Source: Leptospira sp. 96542
GTDB lineage: Bacteria; Spirochaetota; Leptospiria; Leptospirales; Leptospiraceae
NCBI GenBank assembly: GCA_029310945.1
Contig: JARJFC010000061.1
Location: 1 to 18,446, forward strand
DNA length: 18,446 nt
Direction: 5' to 3'
The notes under the pieces were generated by a model that saw only the letters and a program-made list of their open reading frames with translations, had not been told where the DNA came from and ran no database searches. The position numbers and the translations under genes were made by a program. Positions 1 to 7,354 of the stretch are shown piece after piece. Each line of letters opens with the position of its first letter. Within the stretch, counting starts at the first letter, position 1.

Positions 1-1937
1 ATCAAGCCGGTTTCACCACAGATGTAGGCGTAGTTCTGCTGAGCCTCGCTGGCCAGGGTGTAGTCCGGTAGGCCGTTGGGGGCGATGAATGCGTAGCGCT
101 TGCGGCGGTAGCCGGCGGCGAGCAGGGACAGCTCGAAATGCGTGCCCGCGTCCTTGAGGCGCGTCACGCGGCACAGCACGCTCTTGGGTGCGCCAGCCGC
201 GTTGACGTGCCGGGCGGTCTTGGCGGTCAGCATCGAGCCCAGGGCCACTTCGTCCTTCGGGTCCAGCTTGGCAGTGAGCTTGATGGGCGCATTGCGCAGG
301 CGCGCCAAGCGGCGCGAGATGGCTTGCTGCGCGTAGGCCGTGTTCGCCCCGCTCAGCCACCGGCTGCGGGCCACGCTGGGGCGGGTGTCGCCGTACTCGT
401 TGGCGCCCTGGGCGTCGACGTCGATGCCGATGGCCGCGTTGGCGTAGTTCTTGGACTCGGTGCGCGTGGCCGTCGCGTCCCGCAGGTTGAAGTACAGGGC
501 CGACTGCGTGATGCGCTGGGCGTCCAGCACCTCCACGGCCGTGCTGTTGAGGATGAAGTTGTCGTCCGTCAACGTACCCACGTCGCCGCCGATGATGGGC
601 TGATTGGCCAGCATCTTGACCTGCTGGGCCACCGGGTCCCACCAGGCCATGGCATTCAGGTCTTGCAGCAGCTCGGCCAGCAGCGCGCTGGCCTTTTCCG
701 GTTCTGAGAGGATGGCCGTGATCTCGGCACCGTTGAACCAGTCGCCGTCCTCGGTCTCCCAATCTGCGAGCGGCAAGAAGGCCTCGTCGATGCCGCTTTC
801 CACGCAGATGTCGCGCATCACCTCCCAGGGCCGCTTGCTGATCCAGGCGCGGCAGAGCTGCACGGCTTCTTCGGCCTTCTGGTCGGCGCGCGTGGTGCCG
901 AACTGGGCGCGGTCTTCGGCGGTGGGCCAGCTCAGCACATCGCCCGTCTTGGCGCGGTAGCGGATGATCTCTTCGCCAATTCGGATGTACTCTTCCTTGC
1001 CGGACGTGGCCGGGTCCGCGTACTGCGCGCCCTTGCCCGCGCCCACGTTGATGCTGAGCGCGCTCACCTGGTAGGCGCTGGCGCTGGTAGGCGGAACCGC
1101 CCAAGCTGGCGTCACGGTGGCCACGCGGGAAGAGCCCACATAGTCCGTGATCACGCCGCGCTGGCCCGAGCCGACGCCCTCGTAGATCCACACCTCCATG
1201 CCGTTGTAGGCATCGTCCACCGCGCTGGCATTGGCACGCAGGGTGATGGTGCTGCTGCCCCCCGCCTGGGCCAGGCCGGCATCGGCCACGGCCTGCAGGT
1301 CGGTTTGCAGCTTGCCGTCGGTTGCGGCGGGCAGCACGTTGCGGTCCGCGATTTTGAGCACATCCGTCAGCACCACGGTGACGCTGCCGTCACCATCGGG
1401 GCCGCGCACGGCCTCGATGATGAAGCGCTCGGTCTGGAAGACGTCCCAGTCCCACGGCTGCACCACGTAGCCGCGCAGCACGCGCGCGGGCCTGCCGGCG
1501 AGGTTCGGGTTGCGCGCCAGGAAGCGCGGCCAGAAACCGCCCTGCGCGGGCTGCGGGCGCGTGGCGGCGTAGGGGTCCTCCAGGTGATCGGGCGCGGGCT
1601 CGTCCAGCAGCTTGATGCTGGTCTGGCTGCGCATGGCCAGGCCCTTGTTCGGGTCGATCTCCGTGGGCGTGACGCTGGCGCTCTTGCTGATGTAGGGCCG
1701 CACCGTCTCGCCCGGCACGATGGTGCCGCGGCTGCAAAATCGTTTCGTCACCGTGCCGCGGGCGAAGTTCGCCCTGTCCTGGCAGGTGGCGAAGGTGTTG
1801 TAGCACTCGTTCCCCACACCCGCCGCCGCGGTGCAGGGCGACACGCCATAGGTGTTGGTGCAGCGGTCCGCGTCGATCTCCAGCACGAGCGTGATGACGC
1901 GCTCATGCCGGTTCTGGGCGTCACTGCGGGCGGTCAC
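1..1937 (-). CDS. Tail tip/hub protein with gpL-like cysteine motif, N-terminal 645 codons (partial)
   Basis: An open frame runs from GTG at 1937 to the left edge without a stop. AGGAGG lies seven bases before the GTG, a near-perfect site. The N-terminus has RCTNTYGVSPCTAAAG and GNECYNTFATCQDRANF, giving Cys26-x8-Cys35-x9-Cys45-x6-Cys52, comparable with the four-cysteine Fe-S ligand pattern of lambda gpL (C-x8-C ... C-x6-C). The middle carries WDVFQTERFIIEAVRGPDGDGSVTVVLTDVLK, EVWIYEGVGSGQRGVITDYVG and KEEYIRIGEEIIRYRAKTGD. Later MAWWDPVAQQVKMLANQPI and LARLRNAPIKLTAKLDPK resemble hub-type phage tail proteins. The layout suggests a tip plug domain fused to a baseplate hub. I have translated it by eye; isolated misread codons are possible. 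Confidence 0.8.
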   Translation of the reverse strand, partial: MTARSDAQNRHERVITLVLEIDADRCTNTYGVSPCTAAAGVGNECYNTFATCQDRANFARGTVTKRFCSRGTIVPGETVRPYISKSASVTPTEIDPNKGLAMRSQTSIKLLDEPAPDHLEDPYAATRPQPAQGGFWPRFLARNPNLAGRPARVLRGYVVQPWDWDVFQTERFIIEAVRGPDGDGSVTVVLTDVLKIADRNVLPAATDGKLQTDLQAVADAGLAQAGGSSTITLRANASAVDDAYNGMEVWIYEGVGSGQRGVITDYVGSSRVATVTPAWAVPPTSASAYQVSALSINVGAGKGAQYADPATSGKEEYIRIGEEIIRYRAKTGDVLSWPTAEDRAQFGTTRADQKAEEAVQLCRAWISKRPWEVMRDICVESGIDEAFLPLADWETEDGDWFNGAEITAILSEPEKASALLAELLQDLNAMAWWDPVAQQVKMLANQPIIGGDVGTLTDDNFILNSTAVEVLDAQRITQSALYFNLRDATATRTESKNYANAAIGIDVDAQGANEYGDTRPSVARSRWLSGANTAYAQQAISRRLARLRNAPIKLTAKLDPKDEVALGSMLTAKTARHVNAAGAPKSVLCRVTRLKDAGTHFELSLLAAGYRRKRYAFIAPNGLPDYTLASEAQQNYAYICGETGL

Positions 1938-1969
1938 AGCCGCACCTCCTGAGACTTGCGGGCGGTCAC
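1925..1969. repeat. 13-bp direct repeat at the distal-tail/tail-tip gene junction
   Basis: TGCGGGCGGTCAC occurs on the plus strand at 1925-1937 and again at 1957-1969, 32 bp apart. On the coding strand each copy reads GTGACCGCCCGCA; one covers the stop codon of the 259-residue gene and the other the start of the tail-tip gene, with the ribosome-binding site between them. It may be a duplication scar from module joining. Confidence 0.7.
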
Positions 1970-2745
1970 GACGCCACCCCCGAGAGGTCAAAGCTCAGAT
2001 CACACAGGCCACCCGAGTAGTGCGGCGATGCGAAGCGCTCACCCGCAGTGACCAAAATCAGCTCCGTCGGCGCGAGCTCGTAATCCCACCCGAAAACGAA
2101 TGGCTGGCCGCGCAAGCGCGCGCGCCAGGCTGGCATCCACTGGCTGCGCAGCCAAGCGCTAGAGATACGCTCCAGCACGATGGGCTGCGTCCACGACTCG
2201 AACTGCACAGAGCGACCCAGGGGCTGCCCCTTCTCGTTCGTGTTGCCCTGCCCTTCCAACGTGCGGCCCAGGGGGTCAAAGCCCTGGCTCAACCACTCGG
2301 GCAACTCAAAGGCCTGGCCGATGGCCGCGATGGCGATGCTGGGCACCACGTCGCCCACGAAGACGATGCGCCAGTAACGGTAGATCTGCGGCGAATCGAA
2401 CACGGCAAGCAGCGGTGCGTCATCCCCCTCGACCTGCGGCGCCAGCGTAGCGATCAGCTCATCGCTGGCCGCGAAGTTGTCAGAGCTGGCGCGCACCTGC
2501 ACCGTGATCGTGTCCGACGACATGAGCGTGCCGAGGTTGTGCGTGTGGATAAGGGCGAAGTCCGCCTGGCGATCGGCGCCGCAGTCGATGGTGACGCTGG
2601 CCGGCATGGCCGTGGGCTTCCACCAGGTGTAGGCCCGCCAGTCGTACAGGTTGCGCACGGCGTAGCCGGAATCCGTGCTGCTGGCCGTGACGGTGGCGCC
2701 TGGGTCGGCCAGGAGGTTGTCGAAGAAGAGGGTGGGTTTGGCCAC
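1966..2745 (-). CDS. Distal tail protein candidate, 259 residues
   Basis: The gene starts at GTG (MAKPTLFFDNLLADPGATVTASSTDSGYAVRNLYDWRAYTWWKP) three bases after the tape-measure stop, with GGAAG at good distance. Residues about 15-135 (ASSTDSGYAVRNLYDWRAYTWWKPT, VTIDCGADRQADFALIHTHNLGT, IYRYWRIVFVG) have the sequence pattern of a discoidin/F5-8C-like beta sandwich: sugar- or protein-binding jelly roll. The second half contains RSVQFESWTQPIVLERISSAWLRSQWMPAWRARLRGQPFVFGWD, like Dit-type or gpM/gpL N-terminal domains that connect tail tube and tip. It has no signal peptide. I infer a place at the distal tail end; a specific lambda equivalent is uncertain. Confidence 0.68.
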   Translation of the reverse strand: MAKPTLFFDNLLADPGATVTASSTDSGYAVRNLYDWRAYTWWKPTAMPASVTIDCGADRQADFALIHTHNLGTLMSSDTITVQVRASSDNFAASDELIATLAPQVEGDDAPLLAVFDSPQIYRYWRIVFVGDVVPSIAIAAIGQAFELPEWLSQGFDPLGRTLEGQGNTNEKGQPLGRSVQFESWTQPIVLERISSAWLRSQWMPAWRARLRGQPFVFGWDYELAPTELILVTAGERFASPHYSGGLCDLSFDLSGVAS

Positions 2746-2748
2746 GTC

Positions 2749-4524
2749 TCAGCTTCCGTTGACGCGGATGTCCGCGCCGTTGTCCCCGGCCTGGTTGAGC
2801 AAAGGGATGATCTCGTTCACCACCTGCTCGTAGCTGAACTGAGAACCTTGCAGGGTGATGTTGATTTGCGTCTTTGGCGCGGCGATTTTGGGAAGACCCG
2901 GCGTGTCGATGGACTGGGCCTGGCTACCGCCAGAAGACATGTCACCCACATTGAACACTGGTGTAGCTCCGCCACCACCAATGCTCGGCGCGCTACTGCT
3001 GGTGCCGTACTGCGCATCCTTGATCTGCTTGATATGCGCCAAGCCAGTGACCAAATGCAGCGCTGCCATCGGAATATTCCAGGGATACGGGTAGGAATTC
3101 CAGGTCTTGGAAACACCCGCCGGAAGAGCTACCGACGCCTCTGCGATCGCCGCGACCTTGTTGATGTTGAACAGGGCGCGGTTGTTAGCGGAGACTCCCG
3201 CCGTCATGGCAGCCATTTGCCCAAATGCGAACTGGAGCTGATCCTTGGATGTCTTTTGCTCAAATTTCTGGCGCGCCAATATGCCTTGAGCCTCAATGTT
3301 GCCCAGCCGCGCTTGATGCTCAAGCTCCAACTGCTCCAGCAGCGCGTTATGTTCCTGCGTGCTGATAAGGCCAACGTTCCTGGCCAAATCCAGATCGCTC
3401 TGGATCTGAGCCATCTTCATGCGCTCGATCTCCACCTCAGTCATGGCAGCAAGTTGCAAATCCGCGATCCGCTTTTGCAGCCGCTCTTGCCCTTTGATGT
3501 TCTCCGCCTCGATCAATGCATCATTTTTTTTCACCAGGGCAAGATCATCCGGGTTACCGACCGTTGGTTTTTTTCCTCCAGTCGAGGCGGCAACGGCAGC
3601 CGCATTTGCAGCAGCCGCGTCGGCGCTGCGCTTCTGCAGACGTTCGTTTTCCCGCTCGACTTCAAGCTGTTGCTGCAATGTTTCTACCAACTTCTGCGCC
3701 GCCACAGTTCGCCTGGATGTGTCTCCGTAAATTGCATCATTGGCCTGAGAAGCCGCCAGCTCTCGCTGCGCATTGGCCAGGCGCGAACTGACGCTCTGGA
3801 CTTCCGCAGCCTGCTTGCGCCACTCGCTGAACGCATCGCTTGTCTTGTTGATGGCCGTCACCAGGTCGATGGTGAACGAGCGCGCCAAGTCCTTGACGTT
3901 GGTGGACAGCACGGCCATCTGCTTGTTGTACTTGTCGATCTCATCGGCTTGTTTCGTGGTGACGGTCGCCACCAGGTTGCCACCTTCGGCCAGGTCATTG
4001 AGCAAGGGCGCTACTTCGGCCACGCTCTTGCCGAATAGATCTTGTGTCAGCCTGGCCTTGTTACCATCGTCGGCAAAACCGGCGAGCGCCACAGACGTGC
4101 GGCGCAAGGCCTCTGACGGATCGAGCTTTCGCAATTCGCTGGCGCGAAGTCCGATGGATTGCAAGGCCAACTCAAGAGGACTGCCAGGGGCCGCTTCCTT
4201 CAGCACGCTGTTGAACTTGATCAGCGTGGATCCCACGACGTCCATGCTGGTGCCGGTACGGGACGCACGATCTTCCAGAGCAGACAGCATTTCGACACTG
4301 CTGCCCGTGGCGTCCCTCAGGTCATTGAGCGCGTCGATGCCATCGATCGTCTTGGTGATGAACGCAGTGAAGGAGGCAAGGCCCAGCGCACCACCCAGCG
4401 TGGTCGCGGCGCTGGACATGCTGAGCAGCTGCTTGGACGCACCATCCACGCTTTCCCCGAGCGTTTTGATGGCCCGGGTCGCCGGGTTCGCATCTGCGTC
4501 AAATGTGAGCTTTGCGTTCGCCAC
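2749..4524 (-). CDS. Tail tape-measure protein
   Basis: The 591-residue protein starts at a GTG (MANAKLTFDADANPATRAIKTLGES) four bases after the T frame. The first 130 residues contain the tape-measure opening with a hydrophobic stretch TTLGGALGLASFTAFITKTIDG and LRDATGSSVEMLSALEDRASRTGTS. Residues about 225-440 are long helix/coiled coil (LVETLQQQLEVERENERLQKR; QEHNALLEQLELEHQARLGNIEAQ), and a typical distal motif FNINKVAAIAEASVALPAGVSKTW followed by MAALHLVTGLAHIKQIKDAQYG occurs near 470-520. The C-terminal part is Gly/Ser-rich then beta-like. It is short next to lambda gpH (853), so the tail should be roughly two thirds as long. Base composition is visibly less G+C-rich than in the neighbours. 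Confidence 0.93.
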   Translation of the reverse strand: MANAKLTFDADANPATRAIKTLGESVDGASKQLLSMSSAATTLGGALGLASFTAFITKTIDGIDALNDLRDATGSSVEMLSALEDRASRTGTSMDVVGSTLIKFNSVLKEAAPGSPLELALQSIGLRASELRKLDPSEALRRTSVALAGFADDGNKARLTQDLFGKSVAEVAPLLNDLAEGGNLVATVTTKQADEIDKYNKQMAVLSTNVKDLARSFTIDLVTAINKTSDAFSEWRKQAAEVQSVSSRLANAQRELAASQANDAIYGDTSRRTVAAQKLVETLQQQLEVERENERLQKRSADAAAANAAAVAASTGGKKPTVGNPDDLALVKKNDALIEAENIKGQERLQKRIADLQLAAMTEVEIERMKMAQIQSDLDLARNVGLISTQEHNALLEQLELEHQARLGNIEAQGILARQKFEQKTSKDQLQFAFGQMAAMTAGVSANNRALFNINKVAAIAEASVALPAGVSKTWNSYPYPWNIPMAALHLVTGLAHIKQIKDAQYGTSSSAPSIGGGGATPVFNVGDMSSGGSQAQSIDTPGLPKIAAPKTQINITLQGSQFSYEQVVNEIIPLLNQAGDNGADIRVNGS

Positions 4525-4528
4525 CTGA

Positions 4529-4888
4529 TCACTTCCTCTTGTTCAGAATTTCCAGCGCCGTCGCCTCCAGGCGGGCCAGCGCCCAAAACACATCCGCTCG
4601 CTGCTCTTGTGGCACCTTGTGCACATCCATCACAATCGGCAGCGCCTCGTACCGCATACCGACTCGCCACCCCTTGTCCACCACCCACTGCGTGGCCATG
4701 GCCTGGAACACCAGCACGGGCAGCCAGTTATCTGGGTAGCAGTCGTCTTCCTCGTCTTCGTCCAGCCCTTCCGGCTTCATGCCGAAAGCAGCCAGCGCAC
4801 CTTCCACTTCATTCGCGCCGCCGCAGACCAGTGCCCGGGCGACGCGCTTCAGTTTTTTACGCGGCTCTCCATCAGTGACCGCATCCAC
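4529..4888 (-). CDS. Tail assembly chaperone, -1 frame extension (T part; DUF1799-like)
   Basis: The open frame can begin at a GTG at 4888, but that start has a poor ribosome-binding site and lies within the G gene, so I think it is normally reached by -1 frameshifting at 4852-4858. After the slip the added part begins LKRVARALVCGGANEVEGAL and has 107 residues. NWLPVLVFQAMATQWVVDKGWRVGMRYEALPIVMDVHKVPQEQRADVFWALARLEATALEILN fits the DUF1799 pattern (D.W.AV..F..l.TQW....G..GL.Y.AL), a family regularly found before tape-measure genes. The T part is thought to recruit tail tube subunits to the chaperone-tape complex. A patch EDEEDD separates the joint from the folded part. Confidence 0.87.
   Translation of the reverse strand: MDAVTDGEPRKKLKRVARALVCGGANEVEGALAAFGMKPEGLDEDEEDDCYPDNWLPVLVFQAMATQWVVDKGWRVGMRYEALPIVMDVHKVPQEQRADVFWALARLEATALEILNKRK
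4814..4846 (-). other. Stem-loop downstream of slippery site (frameshift stimulator)
   Basis: Five bases after the heptamer, CGCGUCGCC pairs with GGCGGCGCG across a 15-base loop, giving nine pairs of which eight are G-C and one is U-G. Spacing and stability fit a frameshift-stimulating structure. The loop could additionally form a pseudoknot, which I did not establish. Visible directly in the sequence; stimulation is inferred. Confidence 0.72.
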
Positions 4889-5187
4889 TGCCCCCAGATC
4901 TCGCCCGCTGCCGGCGAGTAGCTGTTCAGCACCTGCGCCAAAGCCCGGGAACTGAAGGGAACATAGGCGCCGTCATCCCCCATGAATGACTTGTCACCCC
5001 AGTCCAGCACGATCTTCGAAATCGCCGATGCCACCGGCTGGCCGGCATTTGCCTCAAAGAAAGGCTGCAGCTGTTCGGCCGTCATATAGACGAACTTGAG
5101 GGACACCAGCGCCGGCTCAACTTCGCCGGGTACAGTCAACTTCACGTCCTGCCAGAACGTCGGGGCGGGATTCAGTTTCACGGCCAT
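4849..5187 (-). CDS. Tail assembly chaperone, zero-frame product (gpG-like)
   Basis: The 112-residue protein has VSLKFVYMTAEQLQPFFEANAGQPV, ISKIVLDWGDKSFMGDDGAYVPFSSRALAQVLNSYSPAAGEIWGQWM and ends MESRVKN. This is the pattern of phage tail assembly chaperones that coat the tape-measure protein before the tube is polymerised. The last codons, GTA AAA AAC TGA, contain the canonical slippery heptamer directly before the stop, so a share of ribosomes should continue into the next frame and make a 219-residue GT-type fusion. Start ATG is preceded by TGAGGAAG. Confidence 0.88.
   Translation of the reverse strand: MAVKLNPAPTFWQDVKLTVPGEVEPALVSLKFVYMTAEQLQPFFEANAGQPVASAISKIVLDWGDKSFMGDDGAYVPFSSRALAQVLNSYSPAAGEIWGQWMRSLMESRVKN
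4852..4858 (-). other. Programmed -1 frameshift slippery site A AAA AAC
   Basis: Zero frame reads GTA AAA AAC TGA; the heptamer A AAA AAC is in the correct X XXY YYZ phase. Slipping back one base moves ribosomes to CTG AAG CGC in the T frame, which stays open for 107 more residues. The heptamer is the last possible place before the zero-frame stop. The same position between the two chaperone frames is used in lambda G/GT and many other long-tailed phages. Confidence 0.9.
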
Positions 5188-5194
5188 GTCTTCC

Positions 5195-6160
5195 TCACAA
5201 CGTCACGATGCGCAACTCGTCGTTGCCGCTGGCCGAGGGGCAGAGGCGCAGATCGAAGCCGATGAGGCGGCGGCCGTTCATTTCGGCCTTGCTGGGCGTC
5301 AGCAGCTGGGCCGCGGGCGCGAAGAGGATGATCTTGTTGCCGCTGGTGGTGCCGATGGTCAGGCCCAGGCCCTGGGTGGTTGCAGCCTTGACGGTGGCCA
5401 TGAAAGACACTTCTTGCGCCGCGCTCAAGTCCAGCTCGGTGCTGCCGCTCATGGCCCGGTTGGAAATGTCCACGTCCTCGGCGTTGAGCATGGCGTTGAA
5501 GTTGACTTCGTTGCCGGTGTCCAGCTCCAGGCCGGTGCTGCTGTACACGGTGCCGCCTGACAGGGCGCCCGCTGCGTAGCTGCAACCCAGGGTGATGTCC
5601 ACCACGTTGGCCTTGGCCATGACGACGGGCTTCTTCCATGCCGTAAGCGTGGCGCTGGAATTTGCCGCCGCGGTGTCCCCACCGTCCACGCCCGTGAAGG
5701 TGAAGCTCAGCTTCGGGATCTCGCCCACGCGGGCGCTGAGCGTGAAGGTGCCACGCGCGCCCAGCAGCTTGTGGAGCACGCCGTCGTCGTAGTAGTAGAG
5801 GGTGATGGACGGCAGCGCGTCGGTGATGGGCAGGTACTCCACCCGGTCCGGCGTTTCGAGCTCGTCCTCGCCGAAGGCGCAGGCCTGCAGCAGCGGCCCC
5901 CATGCGGGCGCGGTGTCCGCGGCGCCGCTGCCGGCCAGCTCCACGTCGAAGCTGACGGTCTTGTTGACCGGGCCGATCAGTTGCTCGGACGCGCCGAAAT
6001 GGGGGCGGATCAGTTCACGGTCCACCGTCTGCGCCTCGAAGGCGGAGATGCTGACGTTGCTGACCAGCAGCGCGTTGTCGGTGCCGGTAGGCGTGGGGTC
6101 GGTGCCGTAGACCGACTCCAGCTTCGCCAGGATGACGGTTTTGCGGATGTATCGGCTCAT
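5195..6160 (-). CDS. Major tail tube protein
   Basis: The 321-residue protein begins MSRYIRKTVILAKLESVYGTDPTPTGTDNALLVSNVSISAFEAQTVDRELIRPHFG, the usual opening of the phage tail tube family, in which the N-terminal segment packs against neighbouring subunits. The middle (VSFDVELAGSGAADTAPAWGPLLQACAFG) and LYYYDDGVLHKLLGARGTFTLSARVGEIPKLSFTFTG are also characteristic of these beta-sandwich proteins. At 321 residues it is longer than lambda gpV (246) and may carry an extra surface domain in the C-terminal third, as gpV does. It is followed directly by the G/GT genes, as in lambda V-G-T-H. Confidence 0.9.
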   Translation of the reverse strand: MSRYIRKTVILAKLESVYGTDPTPTGTDNALLVSNVSISAFEAQTVDRELIRPHFGASEQLIGPVNKTVSFDVELAGSGAADTAPAWGPLLQACAFGEDELETPDRVEYLPITDALPSITLYYYDDGVLHKLLGARGTFTLSARVGEIPKLSFTFTGVDGGDTAAANSSATLTAWKKPVVMAKANVVDITLGCSYAAGALSGGTVYSSTGLELDTGNEVNFNAMLNAEDVDISNRAMSGSTELDLSAAQEVSFMATVKAATTQGLGLTIGTTSGNKIILFAPAAQLLTPSKAEMNGRRLIGFDLRLCPSASGNDELRIVTL

Positions 6161-6165
6161 GGTGT

Positions 6166-6612
6166 TCAGTTCTCCAGGCTATTGCTGCCGGTTCGGCAGC
6201 GCACGGTGTAGATGAGGTCGCGCGAGGCCAGGCGCTGGGCCTTGCGGTCCACGCCGAAGCCGATGGCGGGCTCGCTGATGTAAACGTCGTCGCCCAGGCC
6301 CAGGTTGCGGTTTGCCGCCAGGCGCGCGTAGGCGGCGGCCAGCAGCGCACCCACGTCGGGCCCAGCATTCGCGCCGGACTTGCGGGCGTACAGGCCCACA
6401 CGCACGCGCAATTCCCAGTCCACGGGGTTGCCTTCGATGCCGCCCAGCACCAGGGGCGAGGCATCCAGGCCGGTGATCTCGATGGCCTGCGTGGTATCGG
6501 CCGGCACTTCGTCCACCTCGTCGGTGGCGATGGACTGGCACACGGCGGGCGCAGCGCCCAGCACGGCCGCGAAGGCATCCACCACGGCGTCAAACACGGT
6601 GGGCGCGCTCAT
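6166..6612 (-). CDS. Tail terminator/completion protein candidate (gpU-like)
   Basis: The 148-residue protein starts MSAPTVFDAVVDAFAAVLGAAPAVCQ, an amphipathic helix, and continues with strands VDWELRVRVGLYARKSGANAG and ALLAAAYARLAANRNLGLGDDVYISEPAIGFGVD, ending with RDLIYTVRCRTG. A helix then beta-alpha-beta arrangement with RVxVxLYAR and a final xYxVRxRT strand is typical of phage tail terminators (gpU and neck proteins), which stop tail-tube growth. It lies between the gpFII-like gene and the tail tube gene, the expected position. The assignment rests on position and secondary-structure pattern. Confidence 0.66.
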   Translation of the reverse strand: MSAPTVFDAVVDAFAAVLGAAPAVCQSIATDEVDEVPADTTQAIEITGLDASPLVLGGIEGNPVDWELRVRVGLYARKSGANAGPDVGALLAAAYARLAANRNLGLGDDVYISEPAIGFGVDRKAQRLASRDLIYTVRCRTGSNSLEN

Positions 6613-6926
6613 GCGGCCAGCTCCAGCAGCAAGACGCTCCAGCCCGTGCCATCCGGCAGGTGCTTGGCGATGGTGTAGCTGCCCTTGCCCTGCACCACCA
6701 CGGCCTTGCCGCGCGGGGATGCGGGTACGCTGGCGGTTTGAAGTGAGACGGCCGGCGCTGTGCTCTCCATGCCCAGCTCGCCCACCTCGCCTGTGGCGTA
6801 GGCATCGTCAAAAATGACCGCCTCGTCCTCGCCGCCGTTGATGTTGGCAACGGCGTTGGCGAGGGCGGCGAGGCAGTCATGGTTGACCATGGCTTCGATC
6901 TCAGCGAAGGGGGCGAGCGTGGGCAT
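6609..6926 (-). CDS. Head-tail joining protein (gpFII-like)
   Basis: The 105-residue protein contains MVNHDCLAALANAVANINGGEDEAVIFDDAYATGEVGELGMESTAPAVSLQTASVP and ends GSYTIAKHLPDGTGWSVLLLELA. An N-terminal helix followed by an AVIFDD strand, a middle AxSLQT strand and a C-terminal xYxxxxxxPDGTGWSxLxL strand matches the lambda gpFII/Phage_attach plan (117 residues). It would sit at the head-tail interface. Its stop overlaps the next start as ATGA. Order after the capsid and before the tail terminator is as in lambda (FII-Z-U-V). Confidence 0.75.
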   Translation of the reverse strand: MPTLAPFAEIEAMVNHDCLAALANAVANINGGEDEAVIFDDAYATGEVGELGMESTAPAVSLQTASVPASPRGKAVVVQGKGSYTIAKHLPDGTGWSVLLLELAA

Positions 6927-6944
6927 GAAGGTCAGCGCCTCGCG

Positions 6945-7349
6945 TCAGCCCAGGGCGGCCAGTTCGGCCTCGGCCGCCTCGATCTGCTTGACCAGGGCGT
7001 CGGTCTCCATCTCGGTCTGGGCCGCGTCCAGGGCCTGGTTCAGCTCGGCCAGGCGCACGGCCAGCGCCTCGCGTTGCTGGGCCAGGGCCTGGGCGGCTGC
7101 GTCGGCCGTCTGGGCGGGCTTGCGCTTGCGCTCGGCCTCGACCGGTTCAAGAGACGATGCCAAGACCTTGGGCAACTCGCCCTCGTAGACGAAGACCTCA
7201 CCCACCTTGAAGTGGACAGGGGCCTTGGTCTTGTACCGCCCCTTGCCCATCGGGCTCAGGGCGTGCGCGCGGGCCTTGGCCTGCTGCTCGCTCAGCCCGA
7301 GGACAGCGTCCTCGGGCAGGGTCACCACGGAAACGGCGGTGTACTTCAT
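6945..7349 (-). CDS. Small head/neck-region protein with coiled coil, 134 residues
   Basis: The N-terminal half starts MKYTAVSVVTLPEDAVLGLSEQQ and contains APVHFKVGEVFVYEGELPKVLASSLEPV (about 43-70), a compact beta-rich stretch seen in small unnamed proteins following Mu-type or lambda-type capsid genes. The C-terminal half, from about residue 80 to the end, is a heptad-rich coiled coil (AQQREALAVRLAELNQALDAAQTEMETDALVKQIEAAEAELAAL). Its position, five bases after the capsid gene and before the gpFII-like gene, suggests head completion, comparable to lambda FI, which is also a small accessory protein of packaging. That equivalence is positional only. Confidence 0.7.
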   Translation of the reverse strand: MKYTAVSVVTLPEDAVLGLSEQQAKARAHALSPMGKGRYKTKAPVHFKVGEVFVYEGELPKVLASSLEPVEAERKRKPAQTADAAAQALAQQREALAVRLAELNQALDAAQTEMETDALVKQIEAAEAELAALG

Positions 7350-7354
7350 CGCGT

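Noticed and set aside
13..1191. 392-residue minus-strand open frame at the left edge
   Set aside because: It is Arg/Gly/His-rich, out-of-frame sequence; the true gene here is the frame starting at 1937 that is open to the edge, has a strong ribosome-binding site and gives protein-like sequence.
1852..4038. 728-residue plus-strand open frame
   Set aside because: It is antisense to the distal-tail and tape-measure genes, has no recognisable domain and arises from G+C-rich codon bias.
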